In this document: positions 35,011-43,236 of the stretch, one piece after another
Position numbering within the stretch: the first letter of the stretch is position 1
Layout: each line of letters opens with the position of its first letter
NCBI GenBank assembly: GCA_963726295.1
Contig: CAVSBW010000001.1
Span: 868,001-932,000 of the forward strand
From: DASSQJ01 sp963726295
Lineage (GTDB): Bacteria; Actinomycetota; Actinomycetes; Actinomycetales; Dermatophilaceae
Direction of reading: 5' to 3'
Length of the DNA stretch: 64,000 nt
The notes under the pieces: model-generated
What the model saw: the letters and a program-made list of their open reading frames with translations, nothing else
Told to the model about the DNA's origin: nothing
The model's database searches: none
Position numbers and translations under genes: made by a program

Positions 35011-36054
35011 ATGGTTGTCAAGAGGCTGTCGGCCGCGGCGGCCAAGACCGTCGAGTCGGCACGGAAGGCCGTGGGCCGGCGGGGGTCGTCCTCCTCCGGT
35101 GGTGAGTCGGCCGCGACGGAGGCCGCTGCCGCGGGGTCCACCGCCACGAAGGCCGCCGCGACGAAGGCCACCGCCAAGAAGGCGTCGAAGAAGGCCGGCA
35201 CGTCCGCACCGGCCAGGAGCGCCGCGAAGTCGACCCCCACGAAGACCACGGCCAAGAAGTCGACCGCCAAGAATGCGACCGCCAAGAAGTCGACCGCCAA
35301 GAAGTCGACCGCCAAGAAGTCGACCGCCAAGAAGTCGACCGCCAAGAAGTCGACCGCCAAGAAGTCGACGGCCACGAAGACCACCGCGACGAAGGCGGCG
35401 CCGAAGAAGGCCGGCACGTCCGCACCGGCCAAGAGCGCCACGAAGTCGACCCCCACGAAGACCACGGCCAAGAAGTCGACGGCCAAGAAGTCGACGGCCA
35501 AGAATTCGACGCCGTCGGAGGCCACCGCCACGAAGTCGACGGCAACGAAGTCCCCCGCCAAGAAGGCGCCCGCCAAGACCGTCACGAAGGCGGTGGCGAC
35601 GACGAAGGCCACGGCCAAGAAGTCGGCCGCCACGAAGTCCGCGCGGGCCGCGGCCGACGCGGCGAGCCTGCCGGTCCGTTCCGACGAGTCACCCTGGAGC
35701 GAGGCCGAGCTGCGGGAGGTCCGTGCCGAGATCGAGAACGACATCGCCCAGCTCCGGGAGGAGCTCGACACCGCCCAGCACGACCTCGTGGACCTCATGC
35801 GCGACTCGGGGGACGGCGCCGGTGACGACCAGGCCGACGCCGGAGCGAAGACGTACGAGCGCGAGCAGGAGATCTCGCTCGCCAACAACGCCCGCGACAT
35901 GCTCGAGCAGAACGAGCACGCACTCGCGCGCCTCGACAACGGCACCTACGGCATCTGCGAGTCGTGCGGCAACCCGATCGGCAAGCTTCGCCTCCAGGCC
36001 GCTCCTCGTGCGACCCTGTGCATGCCATGCAAGACGCAGCAGGAGCGCCGCTGA
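35011..36054 (+). CDS. DksA/TraR-type zinc-finger protein with histone-H1-like Lys/Ala/Thr repeat tail
   Basis: This 347-residue protein has two parts. Residues about 45-215 are a low-complexity basic tail of KKSTA, KKSTPTKTTA and KKAGTSAPA units, like histone H1 or the tail of mycobacterial HupB. It should bind DNA or RNA non-specifically. Residues about 225-347 are a DksA/TraR domain: a coiled coil (AEIENDIAQLREELDTAQHD) and a C4 zinc finger with Cys316, Cys319, Cys337 and Cys340 (CESCGNPIG...CMPC). DksA-family proteins enter the RNA polymerase secondary channel. The fusion could tether that activity to the nucleoid, which is inference. ATG 35011 follows a good promoter. The 3' end overlaps the probable lspA start. 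Confidence 0.88.
   Translation: MVVKRLSAAAAKTVESARKAVGRRGSSSSGGESAATEAAAAGSTATKAAATKATAKKASKKAGTSAPARSAAKSTPTKTTAKKSTAKNATAKKSTAKKSTAKKSTAKKSTAKKSTAKKSTATKTTATKAAPKKAGTSAPAKSATKSTPTKTTAKKSTAKKSTAKNSTPSEATATKSTATKSPAKKAPAKTVTKAVATTKATAKKSAATKSARAAADAASLPVRSDESPWSEAELREVRAEIENDIAQLREELDTAQHDLVDLMRDSGDGAGDDQADAGAKTYEREQEISLANNARDMLEQNEHALARLDNGTYGICESCGNPIGKLRLQAAPRATLCMPCKTQQERR
35251..35370 (+). repeat. Eight tandem 15-bp units encoding AKKST
   Basis: Units begin every 15 bp from 35251 to 35356. Copies 1 and 3-7 are identical; copies 2 and 8 are variants. A larger duplicated block (KKAGTSAPA onward) starts at 35188 and again at 35404, 216 bp apart. Confidence 0.93.
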
Positions 36055-36602
36055 CCGGCGCCGACCCCGAACCGTCCGAGCCGGCCCCGGTGACCACCGG
36101 TGGCCGGCGTCGGCTGTCCGTCGTGCTGATCGTCATCGCCGGGGTCACCCTGGCCGTGGACCAGGCCACCAAGGCCTGGGCGCTGGCCACCCTGACACCC
36201 GGCGAACCGGTCGATCTCATCGGTTCGTGGATCCGGCTCGACCTCATCCGCAACCCGGGGGCGGCCTTCTCGCTCGGTGACGGCGTGACCTGGCTGCTGA
36301 CGGTCATCTCCGTCGCCATCCTCGCCTGGGTGGTCGTGGCGGCCCGCCGCGTCGGCTCGATGCCGTGGGCGATCGCCCTCGGCCTGCTGCTCGGTGGCGC
36401 CGTGGGCAACGTCCTGGACCGGCTGCTGCGTGAGCCGGGGTTCGGCCGCGGGCACGTCGTCGACTTCATCGACTACTTCGGCCTGTTCATCGGCAACGTC
36501 GCCGACATCGCCATCGTCGGTGCGGCCTGCCTCATCGCGCTGCTCGCCGCCCGCGGCATCCCGATGCGCGGGCCGGCGCCAACGGAGCCCGCGGATGCCT
36601 GA
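36027..36602 (+). CDS. lspA: Lipoprotein signal peptidase (LspA)
   Basis: This protein is about 191 residues with four membrane helices. It is the aspartic protease that cleaves the signal peptide of prolipoproteins. Motifs: VDQATKAWA, RNPGAAFSLGDG, the first catalytic Asp in GGAVGNVLDRLLREPG, and the second in FIGNVADIAIV. The start is uncertain. ATG 36027 overlaps the DksA-like gene by 28 bp; GTG 36090 would avoid overlap and still precede the first helix. Its end overlaps the next gene by 8 bp, indicating coupling. Confidence 0.93.
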   Translation: MQDAAGAPLTGADPEPSEPAPVTTGGRRRLSVVLIVIAGVTLAVDQATKAWALATLTPGEPVDLIGSWIRLDLIRNPGAAFSLGDGVTWLLTVISVAILAWVVVAARRVGSMPWAIALGLLLGGAVGNVLDRLLREPGFGRGHVVDFIDYFGLFIGNVADIAIVGAACLIALLAARGIPMRGPAPTEPADA

Positions 36603-37518
36603 CCAGCGCACCGTGCTCGTCCCCGACGGCCTCGAGGGTGAGCGGGTCGACGCCGCCATCGCCCGGCTGTTCGGCCTCTCCCGGACCAAGGCGGCCGACC
36701 TCGCCGCGGCCGGCGACGTGAGCGTCAACACGGCGAGCGTCGGCAAGAGCCACCGGGTGAGCGCCGGGGACATGCTGGAGGTGGCGCTGCCGGACGGCCC
36801 GACCAGCCCGTCCCTGGAGGTCGTGGCCGAGCCGGTGCCCGGGATGAGCGTCGTGCACGACGACGAGGACATCATCGTCGTCGACAAGCCGGTCGGCGTC
36901 GCGGCCCACCCGAGCGTGGGATGGACCGGCCCGAACGTGCTCGCCGGCCTCAAGGCGGCCGGCTACCGCATCTCCACGAGCGGCGCCAGCGAGCGCCGGG
37001 GCATCGTCTCCCGCCTCGACGTCGGCACCTCGGGGCTCATGGTCGTGGCCACGAGCGAGCGGGGCTACTCGGTGCTCAAGCGCGCGTTCAAGGAGCGTCG
37101 GGTCGACAAGACCTACCACACGCTGGTCCAGGGCCTGCCCGACCCGGTGGTCGGCACGGTCGACGCGCCGATCGGCCGCCATCGCGGCCACGAGTACAAG
37201 TTCGCCGTGATGGACTCCGGCAAGCACGCGGTGACGCACTACGAGCTGATCGAGGCGCACCGGCACGCCTCCCTCCTCGAGATCCGCCTCGAGACCGGCC
37301 GCACCCACCAGATCCGCGTCCACATGGCCGCGATCCGGCACCCCTGCGTCGGCGACCCACTCTACGGCGGCGACCCCGTGCTGGCCCGCCGCCTCGGGCT
37401 CGAGCGGCAGTGGCTGCACGCGGTCGGTCTCGGCTTCGAGCACCCCGGGTCGGGGGAGTGGGTCACCTTCGAGAGCGGCTACCCCCAGGACCTCGCGACC
37501 TCTTTGGAGAGGCTCTGA
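36595..37518 (+). CDS. RluD-family 23S rRNA pseudouridine synthase
   Basis: This 307-residue protein has an N-terminal S4 RNA-binding domain (about 8-65, GERVDAAIARLFGLSRTKAA) and an RluA/RluD catalytic domain. The catalytic Asp is in IVSRLDVGTSGLMV, and the uridine-binding end is LETGRTHQIRVHMAAI, HPCVGDPLYGG. It overlaps lspA by 8 bp, and lspA-rluD is a widely conserved pair. Helix 69 or another rRNA uridine is the likely target. The exact site cannot be assigned from sequence. Confidence 0.94.
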   Translation: MPDQRTVLVPDGLEGERVDAAIARLFGLSRTKAADLAAAGDVSVNTASVGKSHRVSAGDMLEVALPDGPTSPSLEVVAEPVPGMSVVHDDEDIIVVDKPVGVAAHPSVGWTGPNVLAGLKAAGYRISTSGASERRGIVSRLDVGTSGLMVVATSERGYSVLKRAFKERRVDKTYHTLVQGLPDPVVGTVDAPIGRHRGHEYKFAVMDSGKHAVTHYELIEAHRHASLLEIRLETGRTHQIRVHMAAIRHPCVGDPLYGGDPVLARRLGLERQWLHAVGLGFEHPGSGEWVTFESGYPQDLATSLERL

Positions 37519-37561
37519 CGACACGGGCCGCGACACGCCGAGCCGTGTCCGGGCACCGACC

Positions 37562-37567
37562 TAGGAT
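37562..37567 (+). promoter_or_regulatory. -10 box of dnaE (leaderless-type)
   Basis: TAGGAT ends 8 nt before the dnaE ATG, so the mRNA would start at or within 1-2 nt of the start codon. No convincing -35. Confidence 0.55.
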
Positions 37568-37575
37568 GGGCGGCG

Positions 37576-40500
37576 ATGTCCTCCCCGTCCGCCCCGAACC
37601 CGTCCGGCTACACCTCGCGCTCGGACGGCTTCGTCCACCTCCACGTCCACACCGAGTACTCGATGCTCGACGGTGCCGCCCGGATCGGTGACCTCTTCAC
37701 CCGGGCTGCCGAGATGGGGATGCCGGCGCTCGCCACCACCGACCACGGCTACGTGTTCGGCGCGTACGAGTTCTGGAAGAAGGCGCAGGGCACCGGTGTC
37801 AAGCCGATCATCGGCGTCGAGGCCTACGTCACCCCCGGCACGCACCGCACCGACAAGACCCGCGTCCGCTGGGGCGACGAGCGCACCGCGCCCGGCGACG
37901 ACGTGTCCGGTTCGGGCGCGTACACCCACATGACGCTGCTGGCCCGCGACAACGTCGGCCTGCACAACCTGTTCCGCCTCGACAGCCAGGCCTCCCTGGA
38001 CCAGGTCTACGCCAAGTGGCCCCGGGTCGACCGCGAGCTGCTCTCGCAGTACGGCCAGGGGCTCATCGGCACCACCGGCTGCCCCTCGGGGGAGGTCCAG
38101 ACCCGCATCCGCCTCGGGCAGTACGACCTGGCCAAGCAGGCCGCCTCCGACCTTCGCGACATCTTCGGCCGCGAGTACTTCTTCTGCGAGGTGATGGACC
38201 ACGGCCTCGACATCGAGCGGCGGGTCCAGAAGGACCTCATCCGCCTCGCCCGCGAGCTCGACCTGCCGCTCGTCGCCACCAACGACCTCCACTACACGAG
38301 CCCGGAGGACGCCAAGGCCCACGGGGCGCTCCTCTGTGTGCAGTCCGGGTCGACGATGATGGACCCGAACCGCTTCAAGTTCGACGCCGACGACTTCTAC
38401 CTCAAGTCCGCCGAGGAGATGCGGTACACGTGGCGCGAGCTGCCCGAGGCGTGTGACAACACCCTGCTCATCGCCGAGATGTGCGACATCTCGTTCACGG
38501 AGGGCGAGGGGCGCTACATGCCGCGCTTCCCGTGCCCGCCGGGCGAGAACGAGGAGAGCTGGTTCGTCAAGGAGGTCGAGCGCGGCCTGCGCGAGCGCTT
38601 CCCCGACGGTGTCCCGGAGTACGCGCGGACACAGGCCGAGTTCGAGACCGACGTCATCGTCTCCAAGGGGTACCCGGGGTACTTCCTCGTCGTCGCCGAC
38701 TTCATCACCTGGGCCAAGGCGAACGGCATCCGCGTCGGTCCGGGCCGTGGCTCGGGGGCGGGGTCGATGTGCGCCTACGCGATGAAGATCACCGACCTCG
38801 ACCCCATCCCGCACGGGCTGATCTTCGAGCGGTTCCTCAACCCCGAGCGCCAGTCGATGCCCGACTTCGACGTCGACTTCGACGAGCGCCGACGCGGCGA
38901 GGTCATCCGGTACGTCACCGAGAAGTACGGCTCCGACCGGGTGGCCCAGATCGTCACCTACGGCACGATCAAGGCCAAGCAGGCGGTCAAGGACTCCGCC
39001 CGCGTCATGGGTCACCCGTTCTCGGTGGGCGAGCAGCTGACCAAGGCGATGCCCCCGGACGTCATGGGCAAGGGCGTGCCGCTCTCGGGCATCTACGACC
39101 CCCAGCACCCGCGTCACGGCGAGGGCAAGGAGTTCCGTGAGCTCGTCGCCGGCGAGCCCCACCTCCAGGAGATCGTCGAGACCGCCAAGGGCCTGGAGGG
39201 CCTGAAGCGGCAGTGGGGGGTCCACGCGGCCGGCGTCATCATGTCGAGCGAGCCCATCGTCGACGTCATCCCGGTCATGCGCCGTCTCCAGGACGGCCAG
39301 GTCATCACCCAGTTCGACTACCCGAGCTGCGAGAGCCTCGGCCTGGTCAAGATGGACTTCCTCGGCCTGCGCAACCTGACGATCCTCGACGACGCCATCG
39401 AGAACGTGCAGGCCAACCGGCGCGAGGACATCGACCTCGACGAGCTCTCGCGCACGCTCGACGACAAGCCCACCTACGAGCTGCTCCAGCGCGGCGACAC
39501 CCTCGGCGTGTTCCAGCTCGACGGCGGCGGCATGCGGACGCTGCTCAAGCTGATGCAGCCCGACAACTTCGAGGACATCTCGGCGGCGCTCGCGCTGTAC
39601 CGCCCCGGACCGATGGGCGTCAACGCGCACACCAACTTCGCCCTGCGCAAGAACGGCAAGCAGGAGGTCATCCCGCTCGACCCCCAGCTCCAGGGCAAGC
39701 TGCAGCCCGAGATGGTGGAGGCGCTCGAGCCGATCCTCGGCACGACCCACGGCCTGGTCATCTACCAGGAGCAGGTCATGGAGATCGCGCAGAAGCTGGC
39801 GGGCTACACCCTCGGCAACGCCGACCTGCTGCGCCGCGCGATGGGCAAGAAGAAGAAGGAGGTCCTCGACGCCGAGTACGTCCCGTTCTCCGAGGGGATG
39901 AAGGCACAGGGCTTCAACGAGGCGTCGGTGGCGGCGCTCTGGGGCGTGCTCGTCCCCTTCTCCGACTACGCGTTCAACAAAGCTCATACCGCGGCATACG
40001 GCCTCGTGTCGTACTGGACCGCCTACCTCAAGGCGAACTACCCCGCGGAGTACATGGCCGCGCTGCTCACCAGCGTCGGCGACGACAAGGACAAGTCGGC
40101 GCTCTACCTCGGCGAGTGCCGCCGGATGGGCATCAAGGTGCTGCCGCCCGACGTCAACGACTCCGTCGGCCGGTTCGCCGCCGTCGGCACCGACATCCGC
40201 TTCGGCCTCAACGCCGTGCGCAACGTCGGTCACAACGTCGTCGAGGCGATCGCGGCCGCTCGCGAGGAGAAGGGCCGGTTCACCTCCTTCCGCGACTTCA
40301 TGTCCAAGGTGCCGCCGGTCGTCTGCAACAAGCGCACCATCGAGTCGCTCATCAAGGCGGGGGCCTTCGACGGCCTCGCGGAGACCCGGATGGGCCTGGT
40401 CCGGGTCCACGAGGAGTACGTCGAGGCCTTCGTCTCGGTGAAGCGGCAGGAGGCAATCGGGCAGGACAGCCTCTTCGGGGCCTTCGGCGGTGGCGACGAC

Positions 40501-41190
40501 GAGGCGGGCGACGACGACCTGATGGGGCTGGCCCCGGTGCCCGGCGTGGAGTGGGACAAGTCGACCCTGCTGTCCTTCGAGCGCGAGATGCTCGGCCTCT
40601 ACGTCTCAGACCACCCGCTCTTCGGCGTCGAGCACGTGCTCAGCGCCCACGCCGACACCCAGATCGCCGCGCTCACGGCCGACGAGGGGGGCCGGCCCGA
40701 GGGCTCGATGGTCACCGTGGCCGGGCTCATCACCGGCCTGGCCGTCAAGCGGACGAAGAAGGGCGACCTCTGGGCCATCGCCACCCTCGAGGACCTCGCC
40801 GGCTCGATCGAGTGCCTGTTCTTCCCGTCGATGTACGAGACGGTGGGCCCGCTGCTCCAGCAGGACGTCATCGCGGTCGTCCGGGGCAAGCTGAACCGGC
40901 GCGACGACACGGTGTCGATCTACGCCCAGGACCTCACCCTCCCCGACGTCAGCGAGGGTCCGCGGGGGCCGGTCGTGGTCACGATGGAGACCGCGCGCGC
41001 CACCGGCCAGCGGGTCGAGGAGCTCAAGGCGGTCCTCACCAACCACCCCGGCACCACCGAGGTCCACCTGCGGCTCGTCAAGCCCGGGCGAACGGTCGAG
41101 GTGCGGCTCGACCCCGCCTACCGGGTGAACGCCTCGGAGGCCCTCTTCGGCGACCTCAAGGTGCTGCTCGGGCCACGCTGCCTCAGCTGA
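37576..41190 (+). CDS. dnaE: Replicative DNA polymerase III alpha subunit (DnaE1)
   Basis: This 1204-residue enzyme is the chromosomal replicase. The PHP domain (about 18-290) begins FVHLHVHTEYSMLDGAAR and keeps the His/Asp metal residues. The polymerase active site has PDFDVDFDERRRGEV (Asp432, Asp434) and KMDFLGLRN (Asp594). GPGRGSGAGS marks the palm. The clamp-binding motif QDSLF is at 963-967. The C-terminal OB fold (about 1020-1110, SMVTVAGLITGL) and tau-binding region complete it. Length is right for DnaE1, and the lack of ImuB-type features separates it from DnaE2. The ATG has a -10 box just upstream. Confidence 0.98.
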   Translation: MSSPSAPNPSGYTSRSDGFVHLHVHTEYSMLDGAARIGDLFTRAAEMGMPALATTDHGYVFGAYEFWKKAQGTGVKPIIGVEAYVTPGTHRTDKTRVRWGDERTAPGDDVSGSGAYTHMTLLARDNVGLHNLFRLDSQASLDQVYAKWPRVDRELLSQYGQGLIGTTGCPSGEVQTRIRLGQYDLAKQAASDLRDIFGREYFFCEVMDHGLDIERRVQKDLIRLARELDLPLVATNDLHYTSPEDAKAHGALLCVQSGSTMMDPNRFKFDADDFYLKSAEEMRYTWRELPEACDNTLLIAEMCDISFTEGEGRYMPRFPCPPGENEESWFVKEVERGLRERFPDGVPEYARTQAEFETDVIVSKGYPGYFLVVADFITWAKANGIRVGPGRGSGAGSMCAYAMKITDLDPIPHGLIFERFLNPERQSMPDFDVDFDERRRGEVIRYVTEKYGSDRVAQIVTYGTIKAKQAVKDSARVMGHPFSVGEQLTKAMPPDVMGKGVPLSGIYDPQHPRHGEGKEFRELVAGEPHLQEIVETAKGLEGLKRQWGVHAAGVIMSSEPIVDVIPVMRRLQDGQVITQFDYPSCESLGLVKMDFLGLRNLTILDDAIENVQANRREDIDLDELSRTLDDKPTYELLQRGDTLGVFQLDGGGMRTLLKLMQPDNFEDISAALALYRPGPMGVNAHTNFALRKNGKQEVIPLDPQLQGKLQPEMVEALEPILGTTHGLVIYQEQVMEIAQKLAGYTLGNADLLRRAMGKKKKEVLDAEYVPFSEGMKAQGFNEASVAALWGVLVPFSDYAFNKAHTAAYGLVSYWTAYLKANYPAEYMAALLTSVGDDKDKSALYLGECRRMGIKVLPPDVNDSVGRFAAVGTDIRFGLNAVRNVGHNVVEAIAAAREEKGRFTSFRDFMSKVPPVVCNKRTIESLIKAGAFDGLAETRMGLVRVHEEYVEAFVSVKRQEAIGQDSLFGAFGGGDDEAGDDDLMGLAPVPGVEWDKSTLLSFEREMLGLYVSDHPLFGVEHVLSAHADTQIAALTADEGGRPEGSMVTVAGLITGLAVKRTKKGDLWAIATLEDLAGSIECLFFPSMYETVGPLLQQDVIAVVRGKLNRRDDTVSIYAQDLTLPDVSEGPRGPVVVTMETARATGQRVEELKAVLTNHPGTTEVHLRLVKPGRTVEVRLDPAYRVNASEALFGDLKVLLGPRCLS

Positions 41191-41413
41191 TCCCACTGCG
41201 GGACACGCTGTTCACACCTGCCGCCGTCAGGCCCGATGACTGGCAGGGTTCTCCAGTTCCCGAGGGCGATCCCGTCGCCTAGGGTGTCGTCCACGCGAGG
41301 CCGGGCCGGACAGGGGCTCGGCGCTCGTGGTGCCGGGACGAACAGGAGCCCGGTGCGTGACCTCGGTCCGGACAGGGGGCCGAGGTGCGCCATCCCTCAC
41401 AGGAGAGAAACCG

Positions 41414-43156
41414 ATGAGATCGACACGACGTCGTGTACTCGGCGCAGGGCTCGCCGCCGGCGCGCTCGCCACCTTCGTGGCAGGAGGCTCTGCGGTGGCC
41501 GCGGGCGGCTCGCCGGCCCAGAGCCAGGGAAACAACCGCTACGAGGCCGTCCAGCTGCTCTCGTTCAACGACTACCACGGCCACCTCGAGGCCGTGGACG
41601 GGCCGCTGGACAAGGGCCAGAACCCCTCGCAGAAGCCGGTGGGTGGCGCGGAGTACCTCTCCGCCGCTCTCACCGAGCTCCGCGCCCACGCCCCGGGCGG
41701 CCGCAGCCTGACCGTGGCGGCCGGCGATCTCATCGGCGGGTCGACCTTCCTCTCCGGCATCTTCCACGACGAGCCGTCGGTCGAGACGCTCAACCAGATG
41801 AAGCTGGACGTCAGCAGCGTCGGCAACCACGAGTTCGACGAGGGCACCGACGAGCTCCTGCGGATGCAGAACGGCGGCTGCCACCCGGTCGACGGCTGCT
41901 ACTTCCCCACCGACCCCTACGCGGGTGCCGACTTCCAGTGGCTCGCCGCGAACGTCGTCGAGAAGGGCAGTGACCAGACCCTCCTTCCCGGTACCTGGGT
42001 CAAGGAGGTCGACGGCCTGAAGATCGGCTTCATCGGCATGACCCTCGAGGCCACCCCGACTCTGGTCAACCCGGCCGGGGTCGCGGGCTACGACTTCAAG
42101 GACGAGGTCGAGACGGCCAACGCCCAGGCGGCCCAGCTCAAGGACCAGGGCGTGGAGTCGATCGTCGTCCTCCTGCACGAGGGAGGCATGCAGAGCGGCA
42201 ACTACGACCAGTGCAAGGGCATCTCGGGCCCCATCGTCGAGATCGCCGAGAACATGACGCCCGACGTCGACGCCCTCATCACCGGTCACACCCACCAGCC
42301 GTATGTCTGCTCCATCCCCGACCCGGCGGGCAACCCGCGTCTGGTCACGAGCGCCGCCTCGTACGGCAAGGTGGTCACGGACACCAAGCTCGTCATCGAC
42401 CGGACCACCGGCGACGTCGCACGCAACCTGTCCTCGGCGCAGAACACCCTCACGGACCGGAACAAGCTCGTCCCCGACGCGGCGCAGACGGCCATCCTCG
42501 ACAAGTGGCGGGCCATCAGCGACGCCAAGGCGGCCGAGGTCGTCGGCAGCAACACCGAGGACATCCTCGGAGACGCCGGCGGAGACCGCGGAATCGAGAC
42601 CCCGATGGGCGACCTCGTCGCCGACGCCATCCTCTGGGGCACCGCGGGCGCCAACGGTGGTGCCGAGATCTCCTTCATGAACATCGGTGGCGTGCGCTCC
42701 TCGCTGCCGCTGGCCCCGACCTATGACGAGGCGTCCGGTGAGATCACCTACGCCGAGGCCTACGACGTCGCACCCTTCGGGAACCTGCTCGTGTCGATGA
42801 ACCTCACCGGCCAGCAGATCAAGGACGTCCTCGAGCAGCAGTACGACCCCACGCGCGGCCGGCCGTACCTGGCCCTCGGGGTGTCGAGCGGCTTCTCCTA
42901 CACGTGGGACGACAGCCAGCCCGAGGGCAACAAGGTCGTGGCGAGCTCGATGACGCTCAACGGCCAGCAGATGAACCTCGACGCCACCTACCGGGTGTCG
43001 ACGCTCAACTTCCTCGCCAACGGTGGTGACTCGTTCACCGGCTTCCTCGCCGGGACGGACATCCTCGGTGGCGCGGAGGACCTCGCGAACCTCGTGGCCT
43101 ACTTCGAGGCGAACCCGGGCCTGACCGCTCCCGCCGACCGGGTCTCCGGGCTCTGA
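41414..43156 (+). CDS. Secreted 5'-nucleotidase / metallophosphoesterase (UshA-like)
   Basis: This 580-residue exported enzyme has a signal peptide carrying twin arginines (STRRRVLGAGLAAGALATF), which suggests Tat export, with cleavage near AVAAGG. The N-terminal metallophosphoesterase domain has metal motifs LLSFNDYHGHLE, VAAGDLIGGS, VGNHEFDEG, VVLLHEGG and ITGHTHQPY. The C-terminal 5'-nucleotidase domain (about 380-560) has GDLVADAIL and NIGGVRSSL. It probably scavenges phosphate or nucleosides outside the cell. ATG 41414 follows AGGAGAG. A TAGGGT -10 candidate is at 41280-41285. No LPxTG anchor or C-terminal membrane helix was seen. Confidence 0.93.
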   Translation: MRSTRRRVLGAGLAAGALATFVAGGSAVAAGGSPAQSQGNNRYEAVQLLSFNDYHGHLEAVDGPLDKGQNPSQKPVGGAEYLSAALTELRAHAPGGRSLTVAAGDLIGGSTFLSGIFHDEPSVETLNQMKLDVSSVGNHEFDEGTDELLRMQNGGCHPVDGCYFPTDPYAGADFQWLAANVVEKGSDQTLLPGTWVKEVDGLKIGFIGMTLEATPTLVNPAGVAGYDFKDEVETANAQAAQLKDQGVESIVVLLHEGGMQSGNYDQCKGISGPIVEIAENMTPDVDALITGHTHQPYVCSIPDPAGNPRLVTSAASYGKVVTDTKLVIDRTTGDVARNLSSAQNTLTDRNKLVPDAAQTAILDKWRAISDAKAAEVVGSNTEDILGDAGGDRGIETPMGDLVADAILWGTAGANGGAEISFMNIGGVRSSLPLAPTYDEASGEITYAEAYDVAPFGNLLVSMNLTGQQIKDVLEQQYDPTRGRPYLALGVSSGFSYTWDDSQPEGNKVVASSMTLNGQQMNLDATYRVSTLNFLANGGDSFTGFLAGTDILGGAEDLANLVAYFEANPGLTAPADRVSGL

Positions 43157-43174
43157 CCGGACCGGCTCCGACGC

Positions 43175-43206
43175 GAGGGCCGCACCCCACCCGGGGTGCG
43201 GCCCTC
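43175..43206 (+). terminator. Perfect 14-bp hairpin terminator
   Basis: Arms 43175-43188 and 43193-43206 are exact complements with a 4-nt loop, 18 bp after the nucleotidase stop. Confidence 0.9.
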
Positions 43207-43224
43207 GCCGCGTCTCCACCGGCA

Positions 43225-43230
43225 TAGGGT
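43225..43230 (+). promoter_or_regulatory. -10 box of oligopeptidase B gene (leaderless-type)
   Basis: TAGGGT ends 6 nt before the ATG at 43237, leaving no room for a Shine-Dalgarno sequence. Confidence 0.6.
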
Positions 43231-43236
43231 GGCGCC

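Noticed and set aside
35251..35370. Possible CRISPR-like repeat array
   Set aside because: Units are contiguous 15-mers without spacers and are translated in frame.
34956..35945. Antisense frame reading LAVDFLAVDF repeats that looks like a membrane protein
   Set aside because: It is the complement of the AAG-rich 15-bp repeats of the DksA-like gene. The hydrophobic pattern is an artefact, and promoter, start and zinc finger are on the plus strand.
37561..40410. 949-residue open frame opposite dnaE
   Set aside because: Shadow of dnaE; repetitive Val/Leu/Asp/His composition and no recognisable domain.
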